Source: Dipteronia dyeriana
Lineage: Eukaryota > Streptophyta > Magnoliopsida > Sapindales > Sapindaceae
Reading direction: 5' to 3'
NCBI GenBank assembly: GCA_032871835.1
Contig: CM065303.1
Location: forward strand, 51,312,597-51,376,596
Length of the DNA: 64,000 nucleotides
Below the pieces are notes generated by a model, which had not been told where the DNA came from, did not search any database, and saw only the letters and a list, made by a program, of their open reading frames with translations. Below, piece by piece: positions 1-11,671 of this stretch (the first letter of the stretch is position 1; every line of letters starts with the position of its first letter). The translations under genes and the position numbers were made by a program.

Positions 1-628
1 ATAATCGACCCCTTCTTTCTAGGTATAACCCTTAGCCACTAGCCTTACTTTGAAGGTCTCTACCTTCCCGTCTACTTCTCTCTTTCTCTTGTAGATCCAC
101 TTACACCCTCAATCCGGTAAGTCTACAAGATCCCAGACTGAGTTAGAGTACAAGGACTCCATCTCGAGATTCATAACTTTAAGCCATTCTTCTTTATCAG
201 GATCTTCCATTGCGTTCTTAAATGTCAATGGATCATTTACACTGTCAGTAGAGATAACACCTTGTCCCTCACATATACCTAAATAGCATTCGGTTGTCTT
301 GCAACCCTTTCACTACGTCTAGGTGGTAATATATCTTGATCAGGAACCATCTGACTCTCAAATGTTTATGGATCAATAACTCATGTTGATGAATCACTAG
401 TCTCACCAGACTGTAACTCATTCAATACAATCTTAGAACAAGGTTTATGGTCACTAATATAATTGTCCTCAAGAGATGTTGTATTTATCGATACAAATAC
501 TTTGTTATCTTCGGGACTCTAGAAGTGTCCATGTCTGGTCTTCTTGGAGTCTAGCTTTCCACTTCTGTTCTGCAGCACGTGTGCTAGACATCCCCATATG
601 CGAAAATATTACAAACTAGCTTTATGAC
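1..628 (-). pseudogene. Copia-D pol: integrase tail and N-terminal reverse transcriptase
   Basis: On the minus strand the frame runs from the end of integrase (HKASL, then a WGCLAHV-like stretch; copia integrases usually have WGCPAHV) through a low-complexity linker into the start of copia RT. The RT start is recognisable from GCKWIYKRKR at about 115-85, then KVETFKVRLVAKGYT at about 70-25; in the family this reads K-ARLVAKG(Y/F)TQ. There are in-frame stops, for example after GYT. The RT core with its YVDD motif would be left of base 1. The frame joins that at 8413-9015 once Copia-A is removed. Confidence 0.85.
624..628. repeat. Left target-site duplication of Copia-A (ATGAC)
   Basis: ATGAC lies immediately left of the 5' LTR and AGGAC (8408-8412) immediately right of the 3' LTR; one base differs. 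In the interrupted Copia-D integrase, one ATGAC copy (GTCAT on the minus strand) gives a continuous W-N-G-H-K reading, which supports ATGAC as the ancestral site. Confidence 0.75.
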
Positions 629-2211
629 TGAAAAGTTCTCATTTATTGATTGACGTATTTCGTGAAAAAATCATACTTTTAGGGTATAATGTAAGGGTAG
701 CTTAGGCTCTCAAGACCTCAAAAGGAGAAACAACGAAGGTAAAATTCTTATGCTTACTTGCTTTGAAGAGATAGTTGCACACACTCACATATTCATGCAT
801 AACTCTTATTTATATATGCTGAGTGTTTGTACTTGTGTGTATTTTGATTTAAATGACTCTTGTTGATTTATTTGCATCTTGTAATTAAAGTTCTATGTCA
901 TGCTAGGCATTAGAATATGATGCACTTTCATCACTCTTGAACTTGTTGATTTTGTGTGTTTAAGTGTTGAAAGAATAGGCTTTGCGCTGATGGTACGCTA
1001 CTCGACCAGCGCACCTCACCAGCGTAACTTTCCAGTGGATCATCGCATGTGTTGCGCCACTGAGTTTCGTTATTGCACCCGTGTATAATTGGAAAAATGG
1101 GCAGTGCACTGGTGGTGCGCTACTCGACTAGCGCAACCTCACCAGCATAATATTTCAGTGGATTGTCAAATGTGTTGCGCCACTGGTCGACGCCTATTGA
1201 AAAATTAAGCTGTACGCTGGTGGTGCACTACTCGACCAGCGCACGTCACCAGCGTACATAGAGGAAGCTGAAACGTTTTTTCCAAAACTCCCTCACTTTG
1301 TTTGGATCTCATATATATATAACTCTTTGGTTTAAGGTCGTGTAGGAGTTCAGAATATCATATATTTTCCTTAGAACACATTTCATAGGAAAAACTCTTC
1401 CAAGAACTCATTTTTAATCACTCAAAGCATTCCCATGTGCATAAAAACTTCATCTTGCATCATCTAAGTTCATTTAGAATGCATCAATGGATAGGGTTGC
1501 TTCATCACATCTTGTTTGGTAAGTTCTTTATTATCTTCTTACAAGTTAAGTGTTTTGCTTGCTAAGCCTTCTCTTTAATTATTTGTATGCTCTTAGAACA
1601 TTTTCTAGATACAAATTAGAGATTGTTGTGATGCCATGATTGAGTGTTGTATTGTGATAGCTTCATAGGATTGTTTGATCTATGTTTAGCTAAGCTTCTT
1701 GAACATGTCATTTAGCTTTTGATATCTAGGATTGCATTAATTATCATCTCATTATCCTAGATAAGTATATAGGGTTTCCTAGCCTTGTTTGTTCTTTGAA
1801 TATCATCATATATTCACTTAGGACTCTTTATCTCTTCATTGAGAAGTAATACTTGTGTTATTTTAGGGAGTAGGTAGCTTAAATCGCAAGCAAGATGGAA
1901 TAGGTTCACTTATACCGTGATTAGGTAGTGGTGGTGGATTAAACCGGGATTAGGTTGTAATTCCTTTACCATTAGTGGATTCGAGGATCTAGTGTTGCGC
2001 ATTCATCAGCCCGTGGTTTTTCCCATTTGGAGGGTTTCCACGTATATCTCAAGTGTTTTTACTAATTCTTCATTTATTACACTTGTGGTATTTCTGTAAC
2101 TGGATAGGGGCATTTTTGTCAACATGACCTTTAACGAAAATTTTGTAAAATTTATTTAAAATCTATTCACCCCCCTCTAAATTAATATTACACATCAAAA
2201 TATTTGTTTCA
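629..2211 (+). repeat. 5' LTR of Copia-A (1583 bp)
   Basis: It starts TGAAAAGTTC and ends ATTTGTTTCA. It matches 6764-8407 throughout, most closely from about 1345 to 2000. It contains a GC-rich tandem hairpin block (about 980-1260) and a conserved CCCGTGGTTTTTCCC / TTTCCACGTA segment near 2010-2045 that the other copia LTRs of the window share. Confidence 0.93.
980..1260 (+). repeat. GC-rich tandem hairpin repeats inside LTR-A
   Basis: Roughly three units of about 115-130 bp, each built around GCGCTGGT...ACCAGCGCA, an inverted pair separated by a short GTGCGCTACTCG-like loop. The block stands out in an AT-rich LTR. The same block is at about 7116-7395 in the 3' LTR and 48432-48725 in the truncated LTR. 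Confidence 0.8.
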
Positions 2212-2213
2212 AT

Positions 2214-2225
2214 TGGTATCAGAGC
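2214..2225 (+). other. Primer-binding site of Copia-A (initiator Met tRNA type)
   Basis: TGGTATCAGAGC starts two bases after the LTR end. This is the standard plant copia primer site, complementary to the 3' end of initiator Met tRNA. Confidence 0.93.
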
Positions 2226-2336
2226 GGGTTCCTAGACATACATAGGTGATCCTTGCTCATTTTTGTGTGTGTTGCATTTTGTGTGTGTATTGATCATTCA
2301 TACATTTGCATTCATATCAGTCATTCATAAAACACA

Positions 2337-4113
2337 ATGAGTGGAAACAGTGTCAACGAGGAAGCTTCTAGCACTTGAACTCCACTTCTCACCGGATTGA
2401 ATTATGCCTCTTGGAAAGGCAAGATGAAGTCGTATATTTGCCAAATTCATGACAGGGCATGGATGGCGATTGAAGATGGCTACACTCCACCCATGATGAA
2501 TCCTTCAGATGAAGGAGAAGATGTACTCAAGCCTAAGATGCAGTGGAATGCACAAGAGTTTAAGGCATCAATGTGGAATAGGAAGGCATTGCATGCCATT
2601 CTATGAGCAATGGAGGAGAACAAGTACAAGTTGGTTCAAAATACTAGGATAGCTAATGAGGCATGGGATATCCTAGAAGTTACACATAAGGAACCAATAT
2701 GGTTAAGGAGTCGAAGCTTCAAGTTCTCCAAACACAATTTGAAATGCTCAAGATGGATGAGAACGAGTGCTTCAATGACTTTGAAGTGAGGTTGATGGAC
2801 ATTGTGAACTAAAGTCATCAACTTGGTGATCCTTATTCGGATAGGAAGATCAAGCAGAAGATTATGAGATCTCTACCCGATAGATTTGAGTCTAAGGTGA
2901 CGGCTTTACAAGAGAATAATGGTTATAAGGATATGAAGCCAAGTGAAGTGATTGAGAGGCTTCTAGCTTATGAATCTAGGAAATGTCCTAACCCCAAACC
3001 ACCGAAAAAGCAAAAGGATATTGCTTTGAAAGCCTCTAAGGTTGAGAAGGAGGAGAGTGATGACTTGGATGAAGAAATGGCCTTGCTAATGAGGAATTTT
3101 AAGAAATTCTACAAGTCCGAGAGGAAATGTTTTGGATCCAAGGGTCAAGACTTGAAGAAAAAGGCTCCCTTCAAAAAGTTTGAGTCTAGGCAAGAAAAGA
3201 CCGAGAAGAAAGGAGTCCAATGCTATGAATGTGGTGGGATAGGTCATTTTGCCCCGAAATGTGCAAATCACAAGGTCAAGAGAAAGGAAAAATTGATGGC
3301 TGCCACATGGAGTGAAAATGATAACTCTAATGAAGGAGAAGAGTCTTCGGATGATGAAGAACTCATGGCTAACTTCATAGCATTTACATCCTCTCTTAGG
3401 AGAAAAGATGCTAGTGAAGAAGAGAATGAAATTCAAGAGGAAAACTACTCAAGTGATGATGGATCTTCATCACAATCCATAAATGGAAGTGTGGATAGGA
3501 TGAATCTCAAGGACTACATGGCTAAGTTTGAGAGTTCAAGGTTGAAGAACAAGAATGAAATCAAGATATTAAAAAAATAAAACCTAGACCTCTCAACTCA
3601 AGTTGACCAACTAAATGAAGAGTTGGTGAGATCTAAGAGGAGTGAAAAAGAGTTAAAGAAAGAGCTTGAAGATGCTAGAGAGTTGTTGGCCAAGATGAAC
3701 TCTCGCACCAAAAAACTTGACCATATGCTAGATGTTGGAAAGAGGCCAAGTGACAAGAAGGGGCTTGGGTTTGAAGATAACAAGGTGTCCTCCACTCCAA
3801 GCAAGACCATTTTTGTAAGAAGCATGAACTTCAATGGGTCCTCATCTCATCAAACGCCTAGGAAGAAACTTGACCTAGGAGAGTGTTCAAGTAGTGCTCA
3901 AGTGAAGGTGGCACCAAGAATCCTACCTCAAGCCCATCTTACAAGGGCTCCTCAAGTTAACTTCCCTCAACCGAAAGCTCATAAAGGGAAGATACCTATC
4001 ATGGAAGCTCAACCAAGGAAGCATTCAAGTATTGTTTAACAACAAAGAAGGAAAGCTCCTCATCAACAATCAAGACAAGAACAAAGACATGGGAAGGCTC
4101 CAATGCATCCTCA
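2337..4113 (+). pseudogene. Copia-A gag (capsid/nucleocapsid), broken
   Basis: A start at 2337 gives MSGNSVNEEASS, then an early stop; the same frame continues as TPLLTGLNYASWKGKMKSY, the usual copia gag opening. Frameshifts near 2690 and stops at 2606, 3580 and 4039 break it. The segment starting at 2864 carries the typical LPDRFE helix region and a CCHC knuckle, CYECGGIGHFAPKC (about 3221-3262), followed by an acidic serine-rich stretch and a coiled-coil-like region (about 3600-3720, repeated ELKKELEDA). Gag would form the virus-like particle. The copy at 57164-58880 is the nearest homologue. Confidence 0.88.
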
Positions 4114-4122
4114 AGGATATGT

Positions 4123-5830
4123 ATGATTCCTAACTTTATTCCCATATGTCATTTTTATGGTATTGATGGTCAAATTAGATCAAATTGCTTTAGATATATC
4201 AAATTTTGTAGAATTGAAAGCATGATAGAGAAGAAAAAAGCTAGAGCCATGATGCATGTCACTACGAAAAATGGAACACTTGTGCATGATCCTAGGACAT
4301 CTAGAGCCATGATGCATGTCACTAGGAAAAATGAAACAACTTTGCATGATCCTAGGACACTTAGAGCCAATGTACCGGTGACCACTAGGAAGAAAAATAT
4401 TGCACCTAGGTGGATTAGAAAGGATGAACACTTTTGCCATGTTGCACAAATTGTCTTGAAAGCTCATTCTTGTGATTTTTGGTATTTGGATAGTGGGTGC
4501 TCTAGGCACATGACTGGAAATAAGAGTTTCTTTGAGACTCTTATGATGGAGGAGGGAGGAAATGTCACCTTTGGTGATGGATCCAAAAAGAAGGTTAATG
4601 GAAAGGGAATCATTTCCATTCCCGGATTACCCTCCTTGTCTAATGCTTTGTATGTTGATGGTTTAAAAGCCAATTTGATAAGCATTTCACATCTTAGTGA
4701 TGAAGGACTTTCCGTCCTATTTAGGAAAGATGATTGTTCTATCTTATTGCCTAGTGGACAAACCTTGTTAAAAGGTATGAGATCTAGTGACAATTGCTAT
4801 TGTCTTGAGGCTAGAGGTGTGTCTTGCAATGTGTCCAAGGATGAACAAATTGAGTTGTGGCACGAAAGACTTGGTCACATGAACTATAGGGATTTAAGAA
4901 TCTTATATAAGTTCGATGTTGTGCGAAAGGTAAATGGCGTTTGTGGACCTTGCCAACAAGGGAAGCAAACCAAAAGTATGCACAAAAAGGGCAAGTGTTT
5001 ATCCACCAAGGAACCTCTAGAGCTTTTTCACATGGATCTTATGGGTCCTATGCAAACCGAGAGTTTAGGTGGAAAGAGGTACATTTTTGTGTGTGTAGAT
5101 GACTTCCCTAGGTACACTTGGACTTATTTTCTTAGAGAAAAATCTGAAACCTTTGACAAGTTTAGAATGCTTTGTTCTAAAATTCGAAATGAAATGAACT
5201 CCTAGATTAAAAGCATTAAAAGGATTAGAAGTGACCATGGGAAGGAATTTAAGAATGCCTATTTTGAAAACTATTGCAATAGTCTAGGCATCTCTCATGA
5301 GTTTTCGGCTCTTAGGACACCTCAACAAAATGAAGTTGTTGAGAGGAAAAATAAGGTTCTTCAAGAAATGGTCCGTGTGATGTTGCTTAGCAACAATGTC
5401 CCCTAAGAATCTTTGGGCCGAAGCCGTCAATACGGCATGCTACATAGGAAATAGAGTCTTCCTTAGGCCCTACACTAGGCAAACCTTCTATGAGTTATGG
5501 AAAGGTAGAAAGCCAAATGTTAACTACTTCCACACCTTTGGAAGCAAATGCTACATTTTGAATGACCATGATCAACTTAGACAATTTGATGCTAAGAGTG
5601 ATGAGGGTATCTTCATTGGCTATGCCTTGAATAGTAGAGCCTATAGAGTTTTCAATCTAAAAACTAGGACTGTAATGGAATCATCAAATGTTATCATTGC
5701 TGATACTAGGCTCAAGCCTAATGACCATGAGGAGGAGGTAGAACTAGTTGATGACTCCCCTTTGGAGAAGGTTGTTGATGTTTCTAATGTTGAAAAAACT
5801 AACCTTGATGATGACAAGATGATTCTTTAA
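4123..5830 (+). pseudogene. Copia-A pol fragment: protease and integrase only
   Basis: The first open stretch (4123-5205, 360 codons) contains the protease active site WYLDSGCSRHMTG (residues about 120-132). It then has the GAG-pre-integrase motif LWHERLGHMNYRDL, the integrase zinc-site cysteines CGPCQQGK and the first catalytic Asp region HMDLMGP. A stop at 5203 interrupts; the frame resumes with RSDHGKEF and PQQNEVVERKN (second Asp and Glu). A frameshift near 5395 leads to 5396-5830, the integrase C-terminal part (LWAEAVNTACYIGNR, WKGRKPNVNYFHTFGSKCY). It ends at 5830 with no RT or RNase H, so it could not reverse-transcribe itself. Confidence 0.9.
4241..4362 (+). repeat. 60-bp in-frame tandem duplication in pol
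   Basis: The segment around GAGCCATGATGCATGTCACT recurs exactly 60 bases later (4245 and 4305). It gives two copies of an RAMMHVT-KN-HDPRT peptide unit between the Gag zinc region and protease. The second Copia-A copy (59025-59105) carries only one full unit. Confidence 0.85.
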
Positions 5831-6763
5831 TGACATGCTAATGAAAAATGATGAAGCATGAATTGATGATTGCAATTGTTGAATGCAAAATATTGTGTGA
5901 AAAGAAGCTAGTGAGACTAAAATGTTGCATCAATGTCTCTCTTTCTTTATTAGTTGAACATGGCTACTATCATACGGGTATCCTCCCAAAAAAATCAAAT
6001 AGGGTGTAAAGTTGCTCATGCCATGCTTAGCTTATAAAGTTGGATATAGTGCCATTAAAATTTGATATCTATAAAAAATCTATATCCTTGCTTCTCTTAT
6101 GACAAATGGTGAATTTGGTTTGAATTATATTGGAAACCTTTGTCATTAGCTTTGCCAAATACCATTATTTTTGGACATGAATGCAACATGTCTTTATGCA
6201 AAACATTTTTGATTCACACATTTTCTTCAAATGAATCTCCTTGTTTCTCTTCTATTAATTGAGTTGCATAAATGTGGCTTATATAATTATGCAACAATAT
6301 TGTATGCTCCTTTCTTTCCTTGCCTTGAGTGACCCGGTTGGGGACTTCTCCTTTGCCTATATCATGATAAAAAGGGGGAGTAGCATTGACCTAGCATTGT
6401 GGTGTTAGGAGAGTAGCATGTGTTGGCTTTAAGGGGAGTAGTACTTATTTTAGGGGGAGATTACAGTTAAGGGGAGTAACCCTTTGAGGGGGAGCATTGC
6501 ATGATGTGGTGCATTACTCATATTCTTATATGCAAATGCTTTTGTTTTCTATCCACTTGATCATCTCACATGCACTTGGTTTGGAAAGTGTACTTGTTGT
6601 TTGCTTTGTGTGTAGGGTTGATGATTCTACAAGAAATTGAAGATTTGAATTTTTTTTTATGTATATCTCTTTGTAATGTAGAATATCTTCCTGGTGTTTT
6701 ATTTTGTTTTGTGAGGAGCAATGTGAGAAGTGGTTTTGTAACGAAATAGCCAAAGAGGGAGAT
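5831..6763 (+). other. Copia-A 3' non-coding region with repeated purine tracts
   Basis: No coding sequence is recognisable in the place where RT and RNase H should lie. Between 6369 and 6495 there are five G-rich purine tracts of the AAGGGG(G)AG type, ahead of the true polypurine tract at 6751-6763. Confidence 0.75.
6751..6763 (+). other. Polypurine tract of Copia-A
   Basis: CAAAGAGGGAGAT directly abuts the TG of the 3' LTR; this primes plus-strand synthesis. Confidence 0.88.
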
Positions 6764-7444
6764 TGAAAAGTCCTCATTCATTTATTGGCTTATTTCATGA
6801 ACAAATCACATTTTTGGGGTATTATGTAAGGGTAGCTTAGGCTCTCAAGACCTCAAGAGGAGAAGCACCGAAGGTAAAATTCTTGTGCTTACTTGCTTTG
6901 AAGAGATAGTTGAACACACTCACATATTCATGTATAACTCTTATTTATATATGTTGAGTGTTTGTACTTTTGTGCATTTTGATTTAAATGACTCTTGTTG
7001 ATTTATTTGCATCTTGTAATTAAAGTTTTATGTAATGCTAGACATTAGAATATGATGCACTTTCATCACTCTTGAACTTGTTGATTTTGTGTGTTTAAGT
7101 GTTGAAAGAATAGGCTTTGCGCTGGTGGTGCGCTACTCGACCAGCGCACCTCACCAGCTTAACTTTCCAGTGGATCATCGTATGTGTTGCGCCACTGAGT
7201 TATGCCACTGCACCCGTGCATAGTTGGAAAAATGGGCAGTGCGCTGGTGGTGCGCTACTCGACTAGCGCAACCTCACTAATGCAACATTCCAGTGGATTG
7301 TCGCATGTGTTGCGCCACTGGTCTGTGCCACTCGTCCAACGCCTATTGAAAAATTAGGTTATGCGCTACTCGACCAGCGCATGTCACCATCGAACATAGA
7401 GGAAGCTGGAACATTTTTTTTAAAATGACCTCATTTTGTTTGGA

Positions 7445-7520
<76 letters not shown>

Positions 7521-8407
7521 CTCTTTGGTTTAAAGTCGTGTAGGAGTTCAGAATATCATATATTTTCCTTAGAACACATTTCATAGGAAAAACTCTTCCA
7601 AGAACTCATTTTTAATCACTCAAAGCATTCCCATGTGCATAAAAACTTCATCTTGCATCATCTAAGTTCATTTAGAATGCATCAATGGATAGGGTTGCTT
7701 CATCACATCTTGTTTGGTAAGTTCTTTATTATCATCTTACAAGTGAAGTGTTTTGCTTGCTAAGCCTTCTCTTTAATTATTTGTATGCTCTTAGAACATT
7801 TTCTAGATACAAATTAGAGATTGTTGTGATGCCATGATTGAGTGTTGTATTGTGATAGCTTCATAGGATTGTTTGATCTATGTTTAGCTAAGCTTCTTGA
7901 ACATGTCATTTAGCTCTTGATATCTAGGATTGCATTAATTGTCATCTCATTATCCTAGATAAGCATATAGGGTTTCCTAGCCTTGTTTGTTCTTTGAATA
8001 TCATCATATATTCACTTAGGACTCTTTATCTCTTCATTGAGAAGTAAGACTTGTGTTACTTCCGGGAGTAGGTAGCTTAAGTCGCAAGCAAGATGGACTA
8101 GGTTCACTTATACCTGGATTAGGTATTGGTGGTGGATTAAACCGGGATTAGGTTGTAATTTCTTTACCATTAGTGGATTCGAGGTTCTAGTGTGGCGCAC
8201 TCATCAGCCCGTGGTTTTTCCCATTTGGAGGGTTTTCACGTATATCTCAAGTGTCTTTACTATTTCCACATTTATTACACTTGTGTTATTTCTGTAACTT
8301 GATAGGGGTATTTTCGTCAACTTGACATTTAACGAAAATTTGGTAAAATTCATTTAAAATCTATTTACCTCTCTAGATTAATATTACACACCATAATATT
8401 TGTTTCA
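6764..8407 (+). repeat. 3' LTR of Copia-A (1644 bp)
   Basis: Matches the 5' LTR end to end. It is about 60 bp longer, mainly because of a CA/TA microsatellite at about 7445-7519. It carries the GC hairpin block at about 7116-7395. Confidence 0.93.
7445..7519. repeat. (CA)n(TA)n microsatellite in the 3' LTR
   Basis: About 18 CA units followed by about 18 TA units; the 5' LTR has only a short TA run at the equivalent place (1311-1321). Confidence 0.95.
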
Positions 8408-8412
8408 AGGAC

Positions 8413-9540
8413 CATTCCACAACTCTAGGGGAGTCTTATGAATAGATTTGGATGGCACTACATTCAAAATGTATGCCACTGTTTGTAACGCATATCCCTA
8501 GAAGGAATTTGGTAATGATGAGAAACTAACCATAAATCTCAATATTTCCATCAGGGTTCTATTTCTCCTATCTACTACACCATTTGCTGAGGTGGACCGG
8601 GAGTTATGAGTTGGGAAACTATCTCATGCTCGGGCATGAAGGCTTCAAACTCTTGGTCAAGGTACTCACCTCCACGATCCGATCATAATGACTTGATAGT
8701 CCTACCTAATTGATTCTCAACTTCAGCTTGGAATTCTTTGAACTTTTCAAATGTTTTTGACTTCCGTTGCATCAGTTAGATGTATCTGTATCTTGAGTAG
8801 TCATCTATAAATGTGATTTAAGACTCGTAACCACCCCTAACTTTAATATTCATCGGTCTATAGACGTCTGTATATATAAGCTCTAGCGGTTCTTTAGCTT
8901 TAAGCCCTTTTCTAGTAAAAGGTCTCTTAGTCATCTTACCTTCTAGACAAGATTTACAGACAGGTAAGGTGCCAACCTTTAACTCATTTAAATGTCCGTT
9001 TTTTACTAGTCTGTCTATCGGTCAAGGTTAATATGACCAAACCTTAGATGCCAGAGATACGTGTCATTATTTGGAGAAATTTTATATTGTTTATTTTTTA
9101 GTTTTTCAACCTTAAACATTTCGGTGTTGAGAAGTGTAATATGTATTAATGGTCTTAACACAAACATATTGTTTTCATTAATTTCTGAACAAATATTCAG
9201 ACCATTTGTTCCAATAATAACAGATTTATTATTAAAAGAAACATAATATTTTTGTTCTAATAACTTAGAAATGGAGATCAAATTCCATGTAAATCGAGGA
9301 ATATAAAATACGTTGTCCAACAATATATAATTATTACAAAAACATAATCTACTTACGCCCACTGCTCGTGCTGTCACGACATCCCCTGACCCCACACGCA
9401 TTAAGAAGGCTCCCTTCTATAGCTGTGTCCAAGAATCACCCCATTATAAAGAAGAACAAACATGGTTAGTAGCCCCCAAATCAACTTTCCAGGGTGAATA
9501 ATCTTCTTCCACTAAATATGACTCAAGAACAAGTAAATCT
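8413..9540 (-). pseudogene. Copia-D pol: protease remnant and integrase core
   Basis: On the minus strand the protease active-site region reads VDLGATNHVCSSL at about 9500-9455; the family usually has D-S-G, so Leu replaces Ser. Next is a 128-codon open stretch (9401-9015) holding LDNVFYIPRFTWNLIS and LWHLRFGHINLDR, the GAG-pre-integrase region. Integrase follows: KGLKAKEPLEL at about 8915-8880, the F-ITFIDDYSRYRYI-like first Asp region, LRSDRGGEY (about 8690-8660), and the P-LELWNG end at about 8440-8413. Stops and frameshifts are frequent. Confidence 0.85.
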
Positions 9541-9689
9541 TATTTTCCTTTCTTGGACTTCTTCTTGTTTTGGACTTTATTGGGTTTGGGCTTACCCTTT
9601 GCCTTCCCAGCATACCTCTTTCTGTTCTTATTATTAGAGGAGGAAGATGACTCGGTAACATTTGCCTCACCAATCTTACCCTTGTTATC

Positions 9690-10264
9690 CTTAGTCAAGC
9701 ACTTAAAGGAAACTGTGTGAGACTGAACCTTAACTTGTTCATCTCATAGTTGCTTTTAAACAAATCAAAACTCTTCGGAAGAGTCATTAGTATAATGCGC
9801 ACTTGACTGGGTTCATCAATGGCCCAACCATTGACTTCTGATGTGTTGAAGTAGGACATCATGCTCAGGACATGTTCCCGAATTGATGTACCTTCCTTCA
9901 TATGAGCGAGCATAGCTGAACGAATAGCTTCGTGTCGCTTTTACACGGAGGGCTACCCGAACATAGCTTGTAATGACTTCATGATTTTGAATACTGAAGT
10001 CATTGCTTCATGCTTTATGACTAGCATATCTGTCATTGAAGCCAACAGATGTGTTCGGGTCTTCTCATCAAATGAGACCCATCATTGGTATGCCTCACGA
10101 ACAGTTCGTTTAGCATTTGCAACAGGTTCTGGAGGACATTCCTTCGTAAGAATAAACTTGAGGTCTTTGGTGACTAATATTACATTAATATTAAGTTTCC
10201 ACTTAGTGTTGTTATAATCGGTTAATTTGTCGTTTGCATGAATTTGAAGTAATGCAGAAGACAT
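9690..10264 (-). pseudogene. Copia-D gag, broken
   Basis: It begins with MSSALLQIHANDKLTDYNN, the usual N-terminal substrate-like segment of copia gag (DUF4219/UBN2 type), and runs to REAYQ where a stop interrupts. It continues as WVSFDEKTRTHLLASMTD and then the open stretch 9913-9695 with MLAHMKEGTSIREHVLSM and LMTLPKSFDLFKSNYEM, typical UBN2 helices. Lysine-rich sequence near 9540-9640 could be the nucleocapsid part. It is not functional as it stands. Confidence 0.82.
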
Positions 10265-10289
10265 AATTGTTGAAATAAAATAAAACATT

Positions 10290-11657
10290 CATTCAGTCAT
10301 TTATGTAAAACAAGTGCGAGTGCCTTTACATAAATTTAAACATGATGCATAAGCATATTTAACGAACTAGAAATACCCTAAAACTAGTTACTATACCACG
10401 ACAATCCAACATACCACAAAGAAGTGTCGCCTTAGGGTCGGTCAAGTCTTTACATGTTGGACCTTGACATTCTCAATCAAATGCTATTCTAGAATAACTC
10501 TTATTCCATATCATTCAATCATCGTTTATTCAGTCAGGTTTTTAATTAACAAAACTTAATCGAAACCTTCGTGAGTGTAACCCACCATTTCATATCTCAC
10601 GAGCTTAACTCAAGAATTGCTGCCTTAGGGCCTATCAATCTCGAAATACCCTCAGAAATCCTATCCGTTAGAAAGTGAACCTTGGTATTAATCTTTATAG
10701 AAACCCTCCTTAGAGAGGGCGAAAGCAAAACCGTCACAAGGCCCCACTCGGATCTCACGGTGGTGAACTAATGATGGAGACTGCGGGATATATATGTCAT
10801 ATATCCATCTCCCACTCACTATTTTAAAATTACCGTTAATGTACCTAGACTTTACAGGATCAACCAGCTAACTTTAATCAAATTATCTAGCACATTAACT
10901 AATTCATTATTAGAAACAAGTTCTAATTAACTAATAAATTATTAATGATTTTTAACTATTGAAAATCTAATATATTAGTCAATAATCTAAGCCTTTGTAA
11001 ACTATTTATTAAGGTCAGATTATTATGTTACTGTTTATCAAGTCTGAACTATTAACACTCTAACAATTTATTCAGATAATTTATTATTAGGTAATTAATC
11101 ATATTAATCCTAATTACAATAAAAGACCATATTAATCAAACTTATTAAACTCTTTCATAATTAGATTAATATTAATGAGAATTACCAAGTTTTCTAACCA
11201 TTAAGAAACTAATCTCATTTTCTTACCCAATTATGTGTCCATTTTAATCACATTAAAAAATACATAAAATATCAGGCTATGATGAATGTATGACATATCA
11301 AATATATTTGTGTAGACACATCTAATCTAAGTGACATAGTATGCATGACAATGCTTTTATCATCACATAATATAAAGCATATATGAATTGACTGAGTACT
11401 GTGGATTATTTAACCTAAAAAAATTGGAATATAAAATTACAAAAATACCCCCAAGACATTCCTTGGTCTTCTTGTAATTTTCGAGTCTTTCAGTCTCATC
11501 AGGTTACTCCGAATCATATAATTAACGATCAATCATTTTTTTGCAAATTAACAAATTTAATATACATACAAAAACAACATACAATCAATTTAAACGGTGC
11601 CTACACAATCATATATAAAGGAGCATCAAAACCAATTTCCTGTTCTGAATTTTTTTT
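10290..11657 (-). other. Copia-D leader between primer site and gag
   Basis: About 1.37 kb of AT-rich DNA with no ORF of note lies between the primer site and the gag start, long for a copia leader. It may be an untranslated leader or hold an unrecognised small insertion; I see no clear terminal repeats. Confidence 0.5.
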
Positions 11658-11669
11658 GCTCTGATACCA
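11658..11669 (-). other. Primer-binding site of Copia-D
   Basis: The plus strand shows GCTCTGATACCA, whose complement is TGGTATCAGAGC, the initiator Met tRNA site. It lies two bases inside the LTR end at 11672 and fixes the element's strand. Confidence 0.93.
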
Positions 11670-11671
11670 AT

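Larger units (their letters stand above)
629..8407 (+). mobile_element. Copia-A: complete-ended Ty1/copia retrotransposon lacking RT/RNase H
   Basis: Two direct LTRs (629-2211 and 6764-8407) begin TGAAAAG and end TGTTTCA. A Met-tRNA primer site follows the first, and a polypurine tract precedes the second. The interior carries gag with a CCHC knuckle, protease and integrase in copia order, but integrase is followed by non-coding DNA with no RT or RNase H. The long LTRs, long gag with a coiled-coil tail, and many purine tracts near the 3' LTR resemble the SIRE lineage (inference). A second, truncated copy lies at 57164-59772 and a truncated solo LTR at about 48190-49694. Confidence 0.92.

Noticed and set aside
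2214..2225. tRNA-like TGGTATCAGAGC sequences (also 11658, 38139)
   Set aside because: These are retrotransposon primer-binding sites; no tRNA body is present.
4180..4509. Minus-strand ORFs opposite Copia-A pol (also 4464-4793 and 58855-59235)
   Set aside because: They are shadows of the plus-strand protease/integrase frame and repeat in both copies only because the sense strand does.
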